Shown one piece after another: positions 33,740-42,132 of a stretch of 49,675 nucleotides of DNA (the stretch's first letter is position 1; each line of letters starts with the position of its first letter). Position numbers and translations under genes: made by a program. Source of the DNA: WJMB01 sp964581465 (GTDB taxonomy: Bacteria; RBG-13-66-14); contig CAZOOP010000028.1 in the NCBI GenBank assembly GCA_964581465.1, positions 1 to 49,675 on the forward strand, read 5' to 3'. The notes under the pieces are model-generated. The model saw only the letters and a program-made list of their open reading frames with translations. It was not told where the DNA came from and searched no databases.

Positions 33740-34687
33740 ATGAAGCGTACCTCGGTTATCTGGCTTTTCATCCTTTCCGGATCGGTTCTCGCCTTCACCG
33801 GTGCGGGAACCTCGGCGCTTTCGAACGGGGGCTGTCAATCCAGTCCCGTTCTCGGTATTGAACAGGCTCCTCTGGGTGCCGACAACGCTGAAATCATCGT
33901 CACCGGCGCCAGCATGTTCATCCCCGCGGCCATGTACGCCCACAGCACGAACGACGGCGATCCCTACACGGCCAATCGCGAAGGTCTGGACCTGGTCTAT
34001 AACAGCATGAACTATCTGATCGGCACCTCGGGGAACGTGGCCTGCATGGGTGAATTCGATCCATCCAGCATCTCGGGGTTGCAGACCGATTTTCCCGGCT
34101 ACGAGCCCTTGAACCAGAACTTCATGGAGTTCGTGGAGGAAAACCTCAACGGCGAAAATCCCGATTTACCCGGTGATCATCCCTACCATTGCAGCTACGA
34201 GTTCACCCAGATTGACAACAGTGATCCGCTGATCAATGGCGGTCAGCCGAACTACGACCTCCTGATGATCGGTGAGCAGTGGACGGCCGATTACCTCTTC
34301 ACCCGCAGCGAGATCATCAACTATCTGCTCTGCGGAGGCAAGATAATCCTGGCGTCCTCCTCGGAGCTTGATCCCGTCGCCGGAGACCAGTTGACCTTCC
34401 TGCCCAAGAGTCAGATCTTCATGAAGCGCCAGTTGATTGACGGTTTGCCGTTGCCGCCGTGCGACCCCAGCCATCCGATAGCCGACAACATCGACGAAGG
34501 TCAATGGGGCATCCAAAGCGAAGTCGTCAATGTCATCTTAAACTACGACCTGAGCTACTACCATCCCGTTTTCGCCAACAACAGCGCCCTCGGCGACGGC
34601 GATGCCTACCTGGTGGTCGGCGGCGAGCAGACCTCCGCCGTCACCGAGACCTCCTGGGGAGCCATCAAGGAAGGCCTGTCACGGTAA
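33740..34687 (+). CDS. Secreted protein, paralogous family member 2
   Basis: 315 residues from ATG 33740, preferred over ATG 33734 because GAGGAG then sits 7 nt upstream. Signal peptide about 1-21 (IWLFILSGSVLAFTG). Aligned with the 31997 product from IIVTGASMFIPAAMYA to ETSWGAIKEGLS with few gaps: REGLDLVYNSMNYL, SISGLQTDF, NYDLLMIGEQW, GGKIILASSSELDPVAGDQL, LPKSQIFMKRQLIDGLPLP. Each gene has its own promoter and terminator, so they are expressed separately after an old duplication. Strong conservation of the NYDxLMIGEQW and SSExDPVAG blocks suggests a binding or active site there. Function unknown. Confidence 0.78.
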   Translation: MKRTSVIWLFILSGSVLAFTGAGTSALSNGGCQSSPVLGIEQAPLGADNAEIIVTGASMFIPAAMYAHSTNDGDPYTANREGLDLVYNSMNYLIGTSGNVACMGEFDPSSISGLQTDFPGYEPLNQNFMEFVEENLNGENPDLPGDHPYHCSYEFTQIDNSDPLINGGQPNYDLLMIGEQWTADYLFTRSEIINYLLCGGKIILASSSELDPVAGDQLTFLPKSQIFMKRQLIDGLPLPPCDPSHPIADNIDEGQWGIQSEVVNVILNYDLSYYHPVFANNSALGDGDAYLVVGGEQTSAVTETSWGAIKEGLSR

Positions 34688-34710
34688 GCCGCCCTCGTCG
34701 TTGCATTTGA

Positions 34711-34740
34711 CGAACACCGCCCAAGGGGCGGTGTTCGTTT
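34711..34740 (+). terminator. Intrinsic terminator of the 33740 gene
   Basis: Perfect 12-bp stem CGAACACCGCCC / GGGCGGTGTTCG with loop AAG, then TTTG. Confidence 0.82.
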
Positions 34741-34799
34741 GATAGCTCCACATCATTGGGAAAACGCCGAAGCGCTCTCTTTATTTGGACCGATTCCAA

Positions 34800-35756
34800 T
34801 TACCAGCCCCGGGGCTCACCGGCCTGGAGCAGGGTTTTGCCATCGACGATCAGCGTGGGCTCGAGCAGGACACCGTCGAGGTGACTGGCCACACTCACCG
34901 CGCCGCCGAAGGTGGAGTTATCGCCGATGGCGATATGGCAGGTGCCCAGGATCTTCTCGTCCTCCAGGGTGTTGCCGGTCAAGATGGCCTTCTCGTTGGT
35001 GCCGATCCCCAGCTCGGCGATGTTGCGGGCGGGTTCGCCGTAAGGGTCGATGATTTCCTCGAGTTCCCCGGCCGACGCGCCGAGAATCTCGCGGACCAGT
35101 CCACCACGGATGATGAGCTGCAGCGGCTCATCGAGCAGCCCCAGCGGGGCCATCGAGCCGTCGATCACCAGCACCCCTTCGGCGGTACCCTCGACCGGGG
35201 AGCAGTAAACCTCGCCGGCGGGCAGGTTGGCGAAGTCGCCCGGGTGGTGGTTGATCCCGCCGTCGCGGTGCAGCTCGCGATCGGCGATGGAGAAAGTGAG
35301 TTCAGTCCCCGCCGGGTTGGTCAGGCGGACCTCATCACCACCGCTAAGCAGGCCGTGGAGACTGGCGTTGCGTTGATCGATCGCCCGGTAGTCGGCGCTG
35401 AGCGTCCGGGCCATGATCTGCGGGGTGATCATCGGCATGCTGGCGATACGGGCGCCGCGCTCGCCGGCTTCCCGCCGGGCCCGGGTGTGGCTCAGGCTCT
35501 TGCTGGTGGGCATGAAGACGACGTCGGCGGCGGCCATCGCCGCCGCGATCACCGGCGGCGGCTCCTCGCCGTGGTTCTCCCGGGGTGGCATCTCGACCAG
35601 CAGCGCTTCGGCTCCGGCGCGGCGGGCGGCGCGGTAGAGCGGCGGCCCCAGCTCTCGCTGCCGTTCGTCGACGATGATCAACACCTGCTCACCGGCCTTG
35701 ACTCCCAAACAGTCCCGGACGGCGATCTCGGCGGAACGCTCCAGCTCCTCGTTCAC
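34800..35756 (-). CDS. M29-family aminopeptidase (AmpS/aminopeptidase T-like)
   Basis: 318 residues. Dinuclear-metal aminopeptidase releasing N-terminal residues. Family signatures: LPAGEVYCSPVEGTAEGVLV (first Glu ligand in the P-A-G-E motif), NIAELGIGTNEKA (second Glu), GTCHIAIGDNSTFGG and SVASHLDGVLLEPTL (His and Asp ligands). The N-terminal Rossmann-like half (AEIAVRDCLGVKAGEQVLIIVD) is also typical. It is shorter than many members (about 410), mostly through compact loops. The start is GTG 35756 with GGAG about 9 nt upstream. No signal peptide, so cytoplasmic. Confidence 0.85.
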   Translation of the reverse strand: MNEELERSAEIAVRDCLGVKAGEQVLIIVDERQRELGPPLYRAARRAGAEALLVEMPPRENHGEEPPPVIAAAMAAADVVFMPTSKSLSHTRARREAGERGARIASMPMITPQIMARTLSADYRAIDQRNASLHGLLSGGDEVRLTNPAGTELTFSIADRELHRDGGINHHPGDFANLPAGEVYCSPVEGTAEGVLVIDGSMAPLGLLDEPLQLIIRGGLVREILGASAGELEEIIDPYGEPARNIAELGIGTNEKAILTGNTLEDEKILGTCHIAIGDNSTFGGAVSVASHLDGVLLEPTLIVDGKTLLQAGEPRGW

Positions 35757-35839
35757 TTGGTGTCACTCCTCGGGGTGGGGGTGGATCGTGACGGCGGTAC
35801 CGGCGTTTCATAATGGGATACAGTGCTACGGCTCGGCAT

Positions 35840-36406
35840 GGGATCGTATACCGTGTTCGGACCGCTCCCTGTATGTAACGCACTGCTAACATACGGGTTG
35901 GGCTGTGAAACTCCGCTACAACAAGGGGGGGCAAAAAGTGGCGGAAAACAAGCAGCCGACCGGCACATCAGTTGCCCAAAATGCAACCATAGGGCGCACT
36001 ATAAGCTGGCCGATGGTAAGAATAAATGCAAGAGATACGGCAATAAATATATACACCGAATCCATAAGGGAGCACGGCGCCGCCGAGCTGGTAAAGCTCA
36101 AGGTGGAATAGATCGTCAACACCGACGGTCGGATGGTCGATAACAGGCTATCTTTCAAAGGGATACACCACAAGCGCACTAACCATGAGATGATCCCGGT
36201 CAATGGCGAGGCGCGTATCAACGGCCTCGATAGCTGCCGGGGCTACGGCAAGCGACGGCTATCAGCCTGCAACGGCGGCTTCATACGCAACGACAGGCTC
36301 TGTATCAGAGAAAGTCTGCTCAGATTCAGCCATCGCGACGATGAAACCTGTCTCGACTACCTGCAGGACATACCGCCCAATTTGTCCGATCAGGCTACAT
36401 TATCCC
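35840..36406 (+). mobile_element. IS1595-like non-autonomous derivative, copy B, with 8-bp duplication
   Basis: 567 bp. Left end GGGATCGTATACCGTGTTCG (35840), right end GTCCGATCAGGCTACATTAT...CCC (36406). It is flanked by CTCGGCAT (35832-35839) and CTCGGTAT (36407-36414), 7 of 8 identical. The N-terminal zinc ribbon of an IS1595/ISXO2 transposase is readable (CPKCNHRAHYKLADGKNKCK, frame 3), then after a frame change and a TAG at 36109, the C-terminal piece (NTDGRMVDN, EARINGLDSCRGYGKRRL, RFSHRDDE). The central DDE-type catalytic part is deleted. Copy A has the same layout, so the deleted form itself moved. Confidence 0.82.
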
Positions 36407-36707
36407 CTCGGTATTGCCCAGGTATCGGCCGGGCGTTCGATCGAATTGACGCCGACAGCGCAACAAGGATCAAGAACCAATCCCTTGAGGCTCTTCGCGG
36501 CCACGGCTTGTGGTCCGTATTCTCGCGTTACCGCCCCGGCCAAGACATCTTGATACTGCTTGGGTGATCACTGGAGTTTCTTCCGCCCTCACCGCCCGCC
36601 GGCACGGAGTCTCGCCGGCGTCTCCCGCAAAGGTCAATCAAACCCAAAGCAGAGGAGCGGCGACCGGTCCTCGACCGCGGCTAATCGAGCGCTCAAGAGC
36701 CACAGGC
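36407..36707. other. Gene-free stretch downstream of IS copy B
   Basis: Open frames run on from the transposase remnant but show no recognisable product or ribosome site. No further repeat is seen until the hairpin at 36708. Confidence 0.4.
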
Positions 36708-36836
36708 GCGATTCCTGCTTTGGCACGTTTCTTGCAAAGCCGTTCAACGGGAGACGAACAAGGTGCGGTCGAGGACCCTCGCAGCGGCGACACGGGATCA
36801 TGGTGATAGCAAGAAACGTGCCAAAGCAGGAATCGC
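36708..36836. repeat. Hairpin repeat copy 4 (longest arms)
   Basis: Perfect 28-bp inverted repeat: arms 36708-36735 and 36809-36836, spacer 73 nt. The core TTGGCACGTTTCTTGC is extended outward by a different 12-nt sequence (GCGATTCCTGCT paired with its complement). It lies 27 nt past the stop of the radical-SAM gene (minus strand). The spacer sequence is unlike the other copies. Confidence 0.93.
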
Positions 36837-36863
36837 CCGATGACGCGGGCGGCGTGGCTGTGG

Positions 36864-39497
36864 TCAGCGGCGACGCCGCTTTCCACCCTTGGCTCTCCCC
36901 TTGGGCGGCGGGACAAGCAGGGTGGGGTGGAACAGATCGTGGAGCTTGCCGTGGGTGTCGCGGCCCAGCACGGCGGTGCGCTCGACCAGGGGCGCCCGCT
37001 CCGCCGGGAAGCCCAGCAGTTCGATCAGCTCGTCAACCCGCAGGGCGGGCACCGAGGGCTCGATCTCCAGGGTGAAGCTGAGCAGGCCGCCCCGGCTGCG
37101 CAGCTCGACCAGAGAGTTGCGGACCTCTACCTCCCGGGTCTCGTTCTTGTTGGTGTTTTTCTTATTGCTCTTCTTGGTACGCTCGACCCGGATCTCGCTC
37201 TGGTTGAGCAGCTCGCCGACGCGTCGGTCCAGCTCCGCCGGGGCCTCTGGGCAGCGTGCCAGATAGCGGGCCACCCGGGCGCCGGCGGAGAGCTTGGGTG
37301 CTTTGGCGGGGAGCTCGACGGCCCGGTTGACGGCCAGTCCCGGGGGGAGCAGGGCGTTGATCCGTTCGAGGAAGACCTCGGCGTCGAACCAGGTGTTGAG
37401 TTCGATCTCGGCGACCTCGGCCCGGCTCTCCACCCCCACCGGCAGAGGCAGGGCGATGGTCAGCCGGGGCTGGGGGTTGTAGCCCGAAGAGAGGCGGGGG
37501 CGGTAACCGGCCCGGCGCACGGCCTGGATGAGCACCTTCTTGAGCTCGAGCTGGCTGAGCGCCGAGGCGGGCCAGGTTTTGGCGAATTCTAAACGCACGC
37601 GGAAGCGCAGTTGGCTGGGCGGGAAGCTGTTCTCGGGGGGATAGAGGACCAGGCGGCGGAGCTCGCGCTCGAGCTCGTCCAGACCGCCGTGCTCACAGCT
37701 CGAGGGTTCGATTCCGCAAACGTTGCAGCCGGTGCGTCGGCAATCCGGAGTAATCTCGCCGCTGCGGGAGCGTTCGTACTCCTGGGCCAGGAAGCGCTTC
37801 GTGACGAGGTTGTCCACGGCGTCCCAGGCCAGACGCTCGTCGACGGCGTACTCGCGTATCGCGTAGTCCACGAGGTCCAGCCCGGCGGCGGCGAAGCAGC
37901 TTCGCCAACGGTCGAGATCGAAGTGCTCGTCCCAGGCTTCGAAGCGTGCGCCGCGACGGCGGGCCTCGATGAGGGCCTCGGCGACGCGGCGGTCGCCCCG
38001 GCTCAGCGCGGCCTCGACCACGGCCATCTTCGGGCTGTTCCACTTTGCCTTGAGCCGTGGGGCGCGCAGGTTGTCCAGCAGCAGCCGCAGCCGGCGTTCG
38101 AGCTCCTCCAGGGGCGGCTGAGGCGCCCACTGGAAGGGGGTGTGGGGCTTGGGGATGAAGGGCGAGAGGGCCACGTTGACCTTCTGCTTGGCGCCGGCTT
38201 TCGCGGCGCAGCGCTTGGCCAGCTCGATCAGCTCGCGCAGGTCGTCGTCGGTCTCGCCGGGCAGGCCGAACATGAAGTAGAGCTTGAGGGTGGCGAACTC
38301 GGCGGCGAAGACTGCGGCGCTGAGCTCCACCAGCTCGTCGTTGGTGAAGGCGGGTTTGTTGATGACCCGGCGCAGGCGCTCGCTTCCGGCCTCGGGGGCG
38401 ATGGTCAGGCTGCCCCGGCGTCGCCCGGAGAGCATGCTCTCCAATTGGATGACGGTCTCGGAGACCCGCAGGCTGGGGAAGCCGACCACGGGCTCCTTGG
38501 GCGGCAGCTCGCTCATGATCCGTCGCACCAGGCCGGCCAGACCGCGCCAGTCCGTCGAGGAGAGGCTGGAGACGTTGGCCTCGGCGTAGCCGGTGAGCTC
38601 GAGCTGACGCTTTAGCTCGGCGAAGGCCGCCTCGGAACTCAGCGAGCGCACGGGGCGGTAGGTCGTCCCGGCCTGGCAGAAGCGGCAACCGCCGGTGCAG
38701 CCCCGCATCACCTCGACGTTGACCCGGTCGTGGACGATGTCCATCCCGGGCACCAGGGGTCGCTCGATGTAAGGATCCAGCGCGGCGGTGCGACGGTTGA
38801 CGGCGCCGGCGGCGGGGGTCGGGACCAGTCGGCCGTCGGCGGCGGTCTCCACCGGGACCTCGTCGGCGGCATAAGCACCGCTCAGGGGGATCAGCCGCTC
38901 CATCACGGCGGCCTTGTCCAACCCGGCTTCGCCTTTCAGCGGGGTGACGACGCCGACGAGTTCCGACCAGAAGGCCTCGCTCTCACCGATCAGGCAGGCG
39001 TCGACGAAGGGGACGATCGGTTCGGGGTTGAGCACGGCCGGACCCCCGGCCAGCACCAGGGGCATCCCGGGGTCGGCGCGGCGGGCGGCGGCCTTCAGCG
39101 GCAGCCCGGCCAGCTCCAGCAGGTAGAGCAGACCGCTGAAGGAGAGCTCGTAGGAGAGGGTGACGGCGAGAACGTCGAACTCGGCCAGGGGTCGGCGCTG
39201 CTCCAGGGAGAACAGGCTCCAGCCCCGGTCCTCCATCAGCGCGGCCATGTCGTCGGCGGGTAGGAAGGCTCGGTCGCAGCAGGCGTCGTCGCGGCGGTTG
39301 AGCCGGTCGTAGATCAGCCGTCCACCGTGGTGGCTCATGCCGATCTCGTAGAGGTCGGGGAAGCACCAGCAGACGTTGAGCCGGCCGCCGGGATCACGGT
39401 TCCAGGCGTTGTACTCACCGCCGGTGTAGCGGGCGGGCTTCTGCACCGTGGGCAGCAGGCGGCGCAGCTCGTCGTCGGTGGGGGCGCGTCGGGTCAA
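36864..39497 (-). CDS. Radical SAM protein fused to DUF2344 domain (TIGR03960/TIGR03936 type)
   Basis: About 877 residues. B12-binding-like N-terminal region (NVCWCFPDLYEIGMSHHGGRLIYDRLN), then the radical SAM core with EVMRGCTGGCRFCQAG (Cys-x3-Cys-x2-Cys for the 4Fe-4S cluster), IAPEAGSERLRRVINKP and LYFMFGLPGETDDDL. After a second cysteine cluster (DCRRTGCNVCGIEPSSC) comes the DUF2344 domain (RFRVRLEFAKTWPASALSQLE...GYNPQPRLTIALPLPVG). This fusion is known from many bacteria; its reaction is unknown though often linked with tRNA or ribosome genes. The start TTG 39495-39497 follows GAAGGA and matches family N-termini; longer readings overlap the M1 gene. A Lys/Asn-rich insert (KKSNKKNTNKNETREV) is unusual. 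Confidence 0.85.
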   Translation of the reverse strand: MTRRAPTDDELRRLLPTVQKPARYTGGEYNAWNRDPGGRLNVCWCFPDLYEIGMSHHGGRLIYDRLNRRDDACCDRAFLPADDMAALMEDRGWSLFSLEQRRPLAEFDVLAVTLSYELSFSGLLYLLELAGLPLKAAARRADPGMPLVLAGGPAVLNPEPIVPFVDACLIGESEAFWSELVGVVTPLKGEAGLDKAAVMERLIPLSGAYAADEVPVETAADGRLVPTPAAGAVNRRTAALDPYIERPLVPGMDIVHDRVNVEVMRGCTGGCRFCQAGTTYRPVRSLSSEAAFAELKRQLELTGYAEANVSSLSSTDWRGLAGLVRRIMSELPPKEPVVGFPSLRVSETVIQLESMLSGRRRGSLTIAPEAGSERLRRVINKPAFTNDELVELSAAVFAAEFATLKLYFMFGLPGETDDDLRELIELAKRCAAKAGAKQKVNVALSPFIPKPHTPFQWAPQPPLEELERRLRLLLDNLRAPRLKAKWNSPKMAVVEAALSRGDRRVAEALIEARRRGARFEAWDEHFDLDRWRSCFAAAGLDLVDYAIREYAVDERLAWDAVDNLVTKRFLAQEYERSRSGEITPDCRRTGCNVCGIEPSSCEHGGLDELERELRRLVLYPPENSFPPSQLRFRVRLEFAKTWPASALSQLELKKVLIQAVRRAGYRPRLSSGYNPQPRLTIALPLPVGVESRAEVAEIELNTWFDAEVFLERINALLPPGLAVNRAVELPAKAPKLSAGARVARYLARCPEAPAELDRRVGELLNQSEIRVERTKKSNKKNTNKNETREVEVRNSLVELRSRGGLLSFTLEIEPSVPALRVDELIELLGFPAERAPLVERTAVLGRDTHGKLHDLFHPTLLVPPPKGRAKGGKRRRR

Positions 39498-39555
39498 GCT
39501 GGTCCTTCGGACGGGGCGGGGTTGACGGGAAAGGAATGGGCTGGGGGTCGGAAAT

Positions 39556-39578
39556 GGGCGACGGTACAAGCGTCGCCC
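39556..39578 (-). terminator. Hairpin between the M1 and radical-SAM genes
   Basis: On the minus strand stem GGGCGACG / CGTCGCCC with a 7-nt loop, then ATTTCC. The weak T-tract suggests attenuation rather than full termination. Confidence 0.5.
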
Positions 39579-39609
39579 ATTGTAGCAGTTGAGCCGCCGG
39601 GGATAAAGC

Positions 39610-41838
39610 CTAGCGCGAGCTCTTGACCACCCGGCTGGTGCGCGAGCCCGCGGCGGTCTCCAGGCGCAGCAGGTAGACGCCGTCGGGCAGCTCGGCGGCG
39701 GACCAGTCAATCTGGTGCCGTCCGGCGGTCAGCTCGCCCGAGGCCAGGGTGCTCACCCGGCGCCCGGCCAGGTCGTAAACCGCCAGCTCGACCTCGCCGG
39801 CGGAGGGCAGGTTGATCTCGACGCTGATCACGTCGGAGGTCGGGTTGGGCCAGGGGGCCGAGAGGGCCAGCGGGGCGACGGCCTCGCGCCACTGGACCTC
39901 GCCGGTTTCAAAGCTGTTCCGCTCGCCGTCCGTCCCGGTGACAACCAGACGGTAGCGATAGACGCCGGGGGCGTCGGGGCGGTCCAAGAAAGCGCCCTCG
40001 CCGGACAGCGGGTTCTCGTTGAGCTTGGTCGAGGCCAGGCCGTCGTCGCGGAAGAGCTCGACCCCGGCGACCTCGCCCTCGGCCCGCCACTCGACCAACA
40101 CGCCGTCCTCGGCGGCCCGGGAGCCCAAAGTGACCACGGGGGCGTCGGAGTACTGCAGCTTGTAGAGCAGCCAGCACTCGGGATCGAAGATGACGTTGGT
40201 CACCGGGCCGTCGACACTGAAGGACTGGGAGTCCTGGCGTTGGTCGTTGTCGAAGACCACGTCGGTGTAGCCCGAGGAGGTGCCCAGCAGCAGCTCCACC
40301 GGGGTGACGAAGACCTCCGGGGTATCATCGTCGGTGGACTGGACCTGCTCCAGCTCGATGTGGCAGAGGTGGCCGTTGGTTGTCTCTTCGTTCCAGACCG
40401 TCATCTCGTACTCCGGGTAGCCGGCCATGTAGAGCCACTGCCAGAAGAACTGTTCCAGGGAGCCGTCGCCGCCGTAGTAGTCTTCGGCGATGTCGATGAA
40501 CTCGCTGGTCAACACGGTGCCCTTGGGGTAAGCGTCGACGTATTCCTGGAGCATGGCGAAGAAGGTCGCGTCGTCGCCGCGGCGACGCAGCATGTGCAAC
40601 ACCCAGGCGCCCTTCTTGTACACCGTGGTCCCGAAGAGCCGGTCGGGATCGTAGACCGGATAGCGCCAAAAGGAGTCCTCGTTGAAGTACCAGTTGCGGA
40701 ACTGCTGCATGGTGCTGCGCAGACCGACCTCGCCGTTGACGTGCTCGGCCCAGAGCCCCTCGGTGTAGCTGGCGAAGCCCTCGTTGAGCCAGATATCGGG
40801 CCAGGTTTCGCAGGTGATCCAGTCGCCGAACCACTGGTGGCCCAGCTCGTGGACCACGACGCTGTCCCAGTGGTGGTACCCGCTGATCGCCCCGGAGCTC
40901 ATCGAGGTCGTGGTGGTGTGCTCCATCGCCCCGCCGATCTCGGTGATCATGTGGCCGTAGCGCGGGTACTTGTAGTCGGTGAAGATCGTGGAGCAGAACT
41001 CGACCATGGCCGGGGTGATTCCCAGGTCCTCCTCAGCCTCGGCCAGATGATCCTGGTAGACCCAGTTGTGGACGGGCTGCTCACCCGAGCCGAGGTCGAA
41101 GTAATCGGTGAAGAAGGCGTAGTCCGAGGCCGCCATGGCCACCAGGTAGGTCGGCATCTCGTAGGAGAGGCTCCAGCTGAAGGTCTTGGTGCCGTCGCCG
41201 TTGTCGACCTCCGTGGGCCGGTCGTCGCCGTTGGAGGACACCAGCCAGTCGTCACGCACCGTGTAATGCTGGTCGCAGGTGAAGCGATCGTCGGGCGAGT
41301 CGTAGCAGGGGAACCAGTGGCTGGAGTCGTAGGGCTCGGTGAAGGTGTGGATCAGCCCGCCGTTGTCGCTGTCGAAGTACATCCCGGCGGTGGGCTCGCC
41401 CTCGTAGTCGATCTCTACGCTGAATTGCTCGCCGTCGTCGAAGGAGCCGTCGAGGTAGATGGTCAGGGTGTTGCCGGCGTGGTTGAATGAATCGGCGTCG
41501 CCGCCGACGGAATTGACCGTCAGCTCGTCGAGCTCCATCACGATCTCGTCCAGACCGTTGGTGGTGCTCTCGATGGTCCAGGTTGCCGTTCCCTCCAGGT
41601 AGCCGTCGTTGGGTCCGTTATAGGTCAGCGCCAGATCCAGGTCCAGGTGCCGCTGATCGTAGTCGGCGGCGGGAAGCTGGTAGGCCTCGGCGCCGCGCAT
41701 TGCGGCCGCACCCTTGGCCTCCATCTCGGCCCAGAGGGGATCGGCGTAGGGCGCTCCGGGCCAGGCCTCCTGTAGCGGGACCTCGCTGGCGGCGGCGGCC
41801 AGGGCCAGCAGGCAGAGCAGCAAGACGGTGCGTTTCAT
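39610..41838 (-). CDS. Secreted M1 aminopeptidase with FlgD-like C-terminal domain
   Basis: 742 residues. Signal peptide (MKRTVLLLCLLALAAAA). M1 core: substrate motif GGAMEHTTTTS (the usual G-x-M-E-N has His in place of Asn), zinc site HELGHQWFGDW (about 327-337) and the third ligand in WLNEGFAS (about 350). The C-terminal about 80 residues (PNPTSDVISVEINLPSAGEV, VYDLAGRRVSTLASGEL, LPDGVYLLRLETAAG) are the FlgD/T9SS-type beta-sandwich found on secreted proteins in FCB-group and related bacteria. ATG 41838 follows GAAGGGAAA. Likely an exported peptidase for extracellular nutrient degradation. Confidence 0.9.
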   Translation of the reverse strand: MKRTVLLLCLLALAAAASEVPLQEAWPGAPYADPLWAEMEAKGAAAMRGAEAYQLPAADYDQRHLDLDLALTYNGPNDGYLEGTATWTIESTTNGLDEIVMELDELTVNSVGGDADSFNHAGNTLTIYLDGSFDDGEQFSVEIDYEGEPTAGMYFDSDNGGLIHTFTEPYDSSHWFPCYDSPDDRFTCDQHYTVRDDWLVSSNGDDRPTEVDNGDGTKTFSWSLSYEMPTYLVAMAASDYAFFTDYFDLGSGEQPVHNWVYQDHLAEAEEDLGITPAMVEFCSTIFTDYKYPRYGHMITEIGGAMEHTTTTSMSSGAISGYHHWDSVVVHELGHQWFGDWITCETWPDIWLNEGFASYTEGLWAEHVNGEVGLRSTMQQFRNWYFNEDSFWRYPVYDPDRLFGTTVYKKGAWVLHMLRRRGDDATFFAMLQEYVDAYPKGTVLTSEFIDIAEDYYGGDGSLEQFFWQWLYMAGYPEYEMTVWNEETTNGHLCHIELEQVQSTDDDTPEVFVTPVELLLGTSSGYTDVVFDNDQRQDSQSFSVDGPVTNVIFDPECWLLYKLQYSDAPVVTLGSRAAEDGVLVEWRAEGEVAGVELFRDDGLASTKLNENPLSGEGAFLDRPDAPGVYRYRLVVTGTDGERNSFETGEVQWREAVAPLALSAPWPNPTSDVISVEINLPSAGEVELAVYDLAGRRVSTLASGELTAGRHQIDWSAAELPDGVYLLRLETAAGSRTSRVVKSSR

Positions 41839-42132
41839 CAATCGGTTTCCCTTCGTTAACCAGAGAGCTGGATGCGACCCCGTGATAATTGTACTCTCAA
41901 GAGCTCGACAATTCGCCGTCATGATTGCATAAAAGATACCGTCTGACAAGGCGACGCACCTTAAGGCGGCGGCCTTTGCCTCCGTCGCCCCCCTGGGGTA
42001 TAATCGCCCTTCGCCCGTGCAGCGCCGGCCCATCCACGATAAAAAACGCCGGATCGCCACCGGTTCCGCCGTGGCATCGCCGCCGCGGGACGCCGGAGCA
42101 GCCAGTCCATCCATCAGCAGCCCGAGGCCCTT

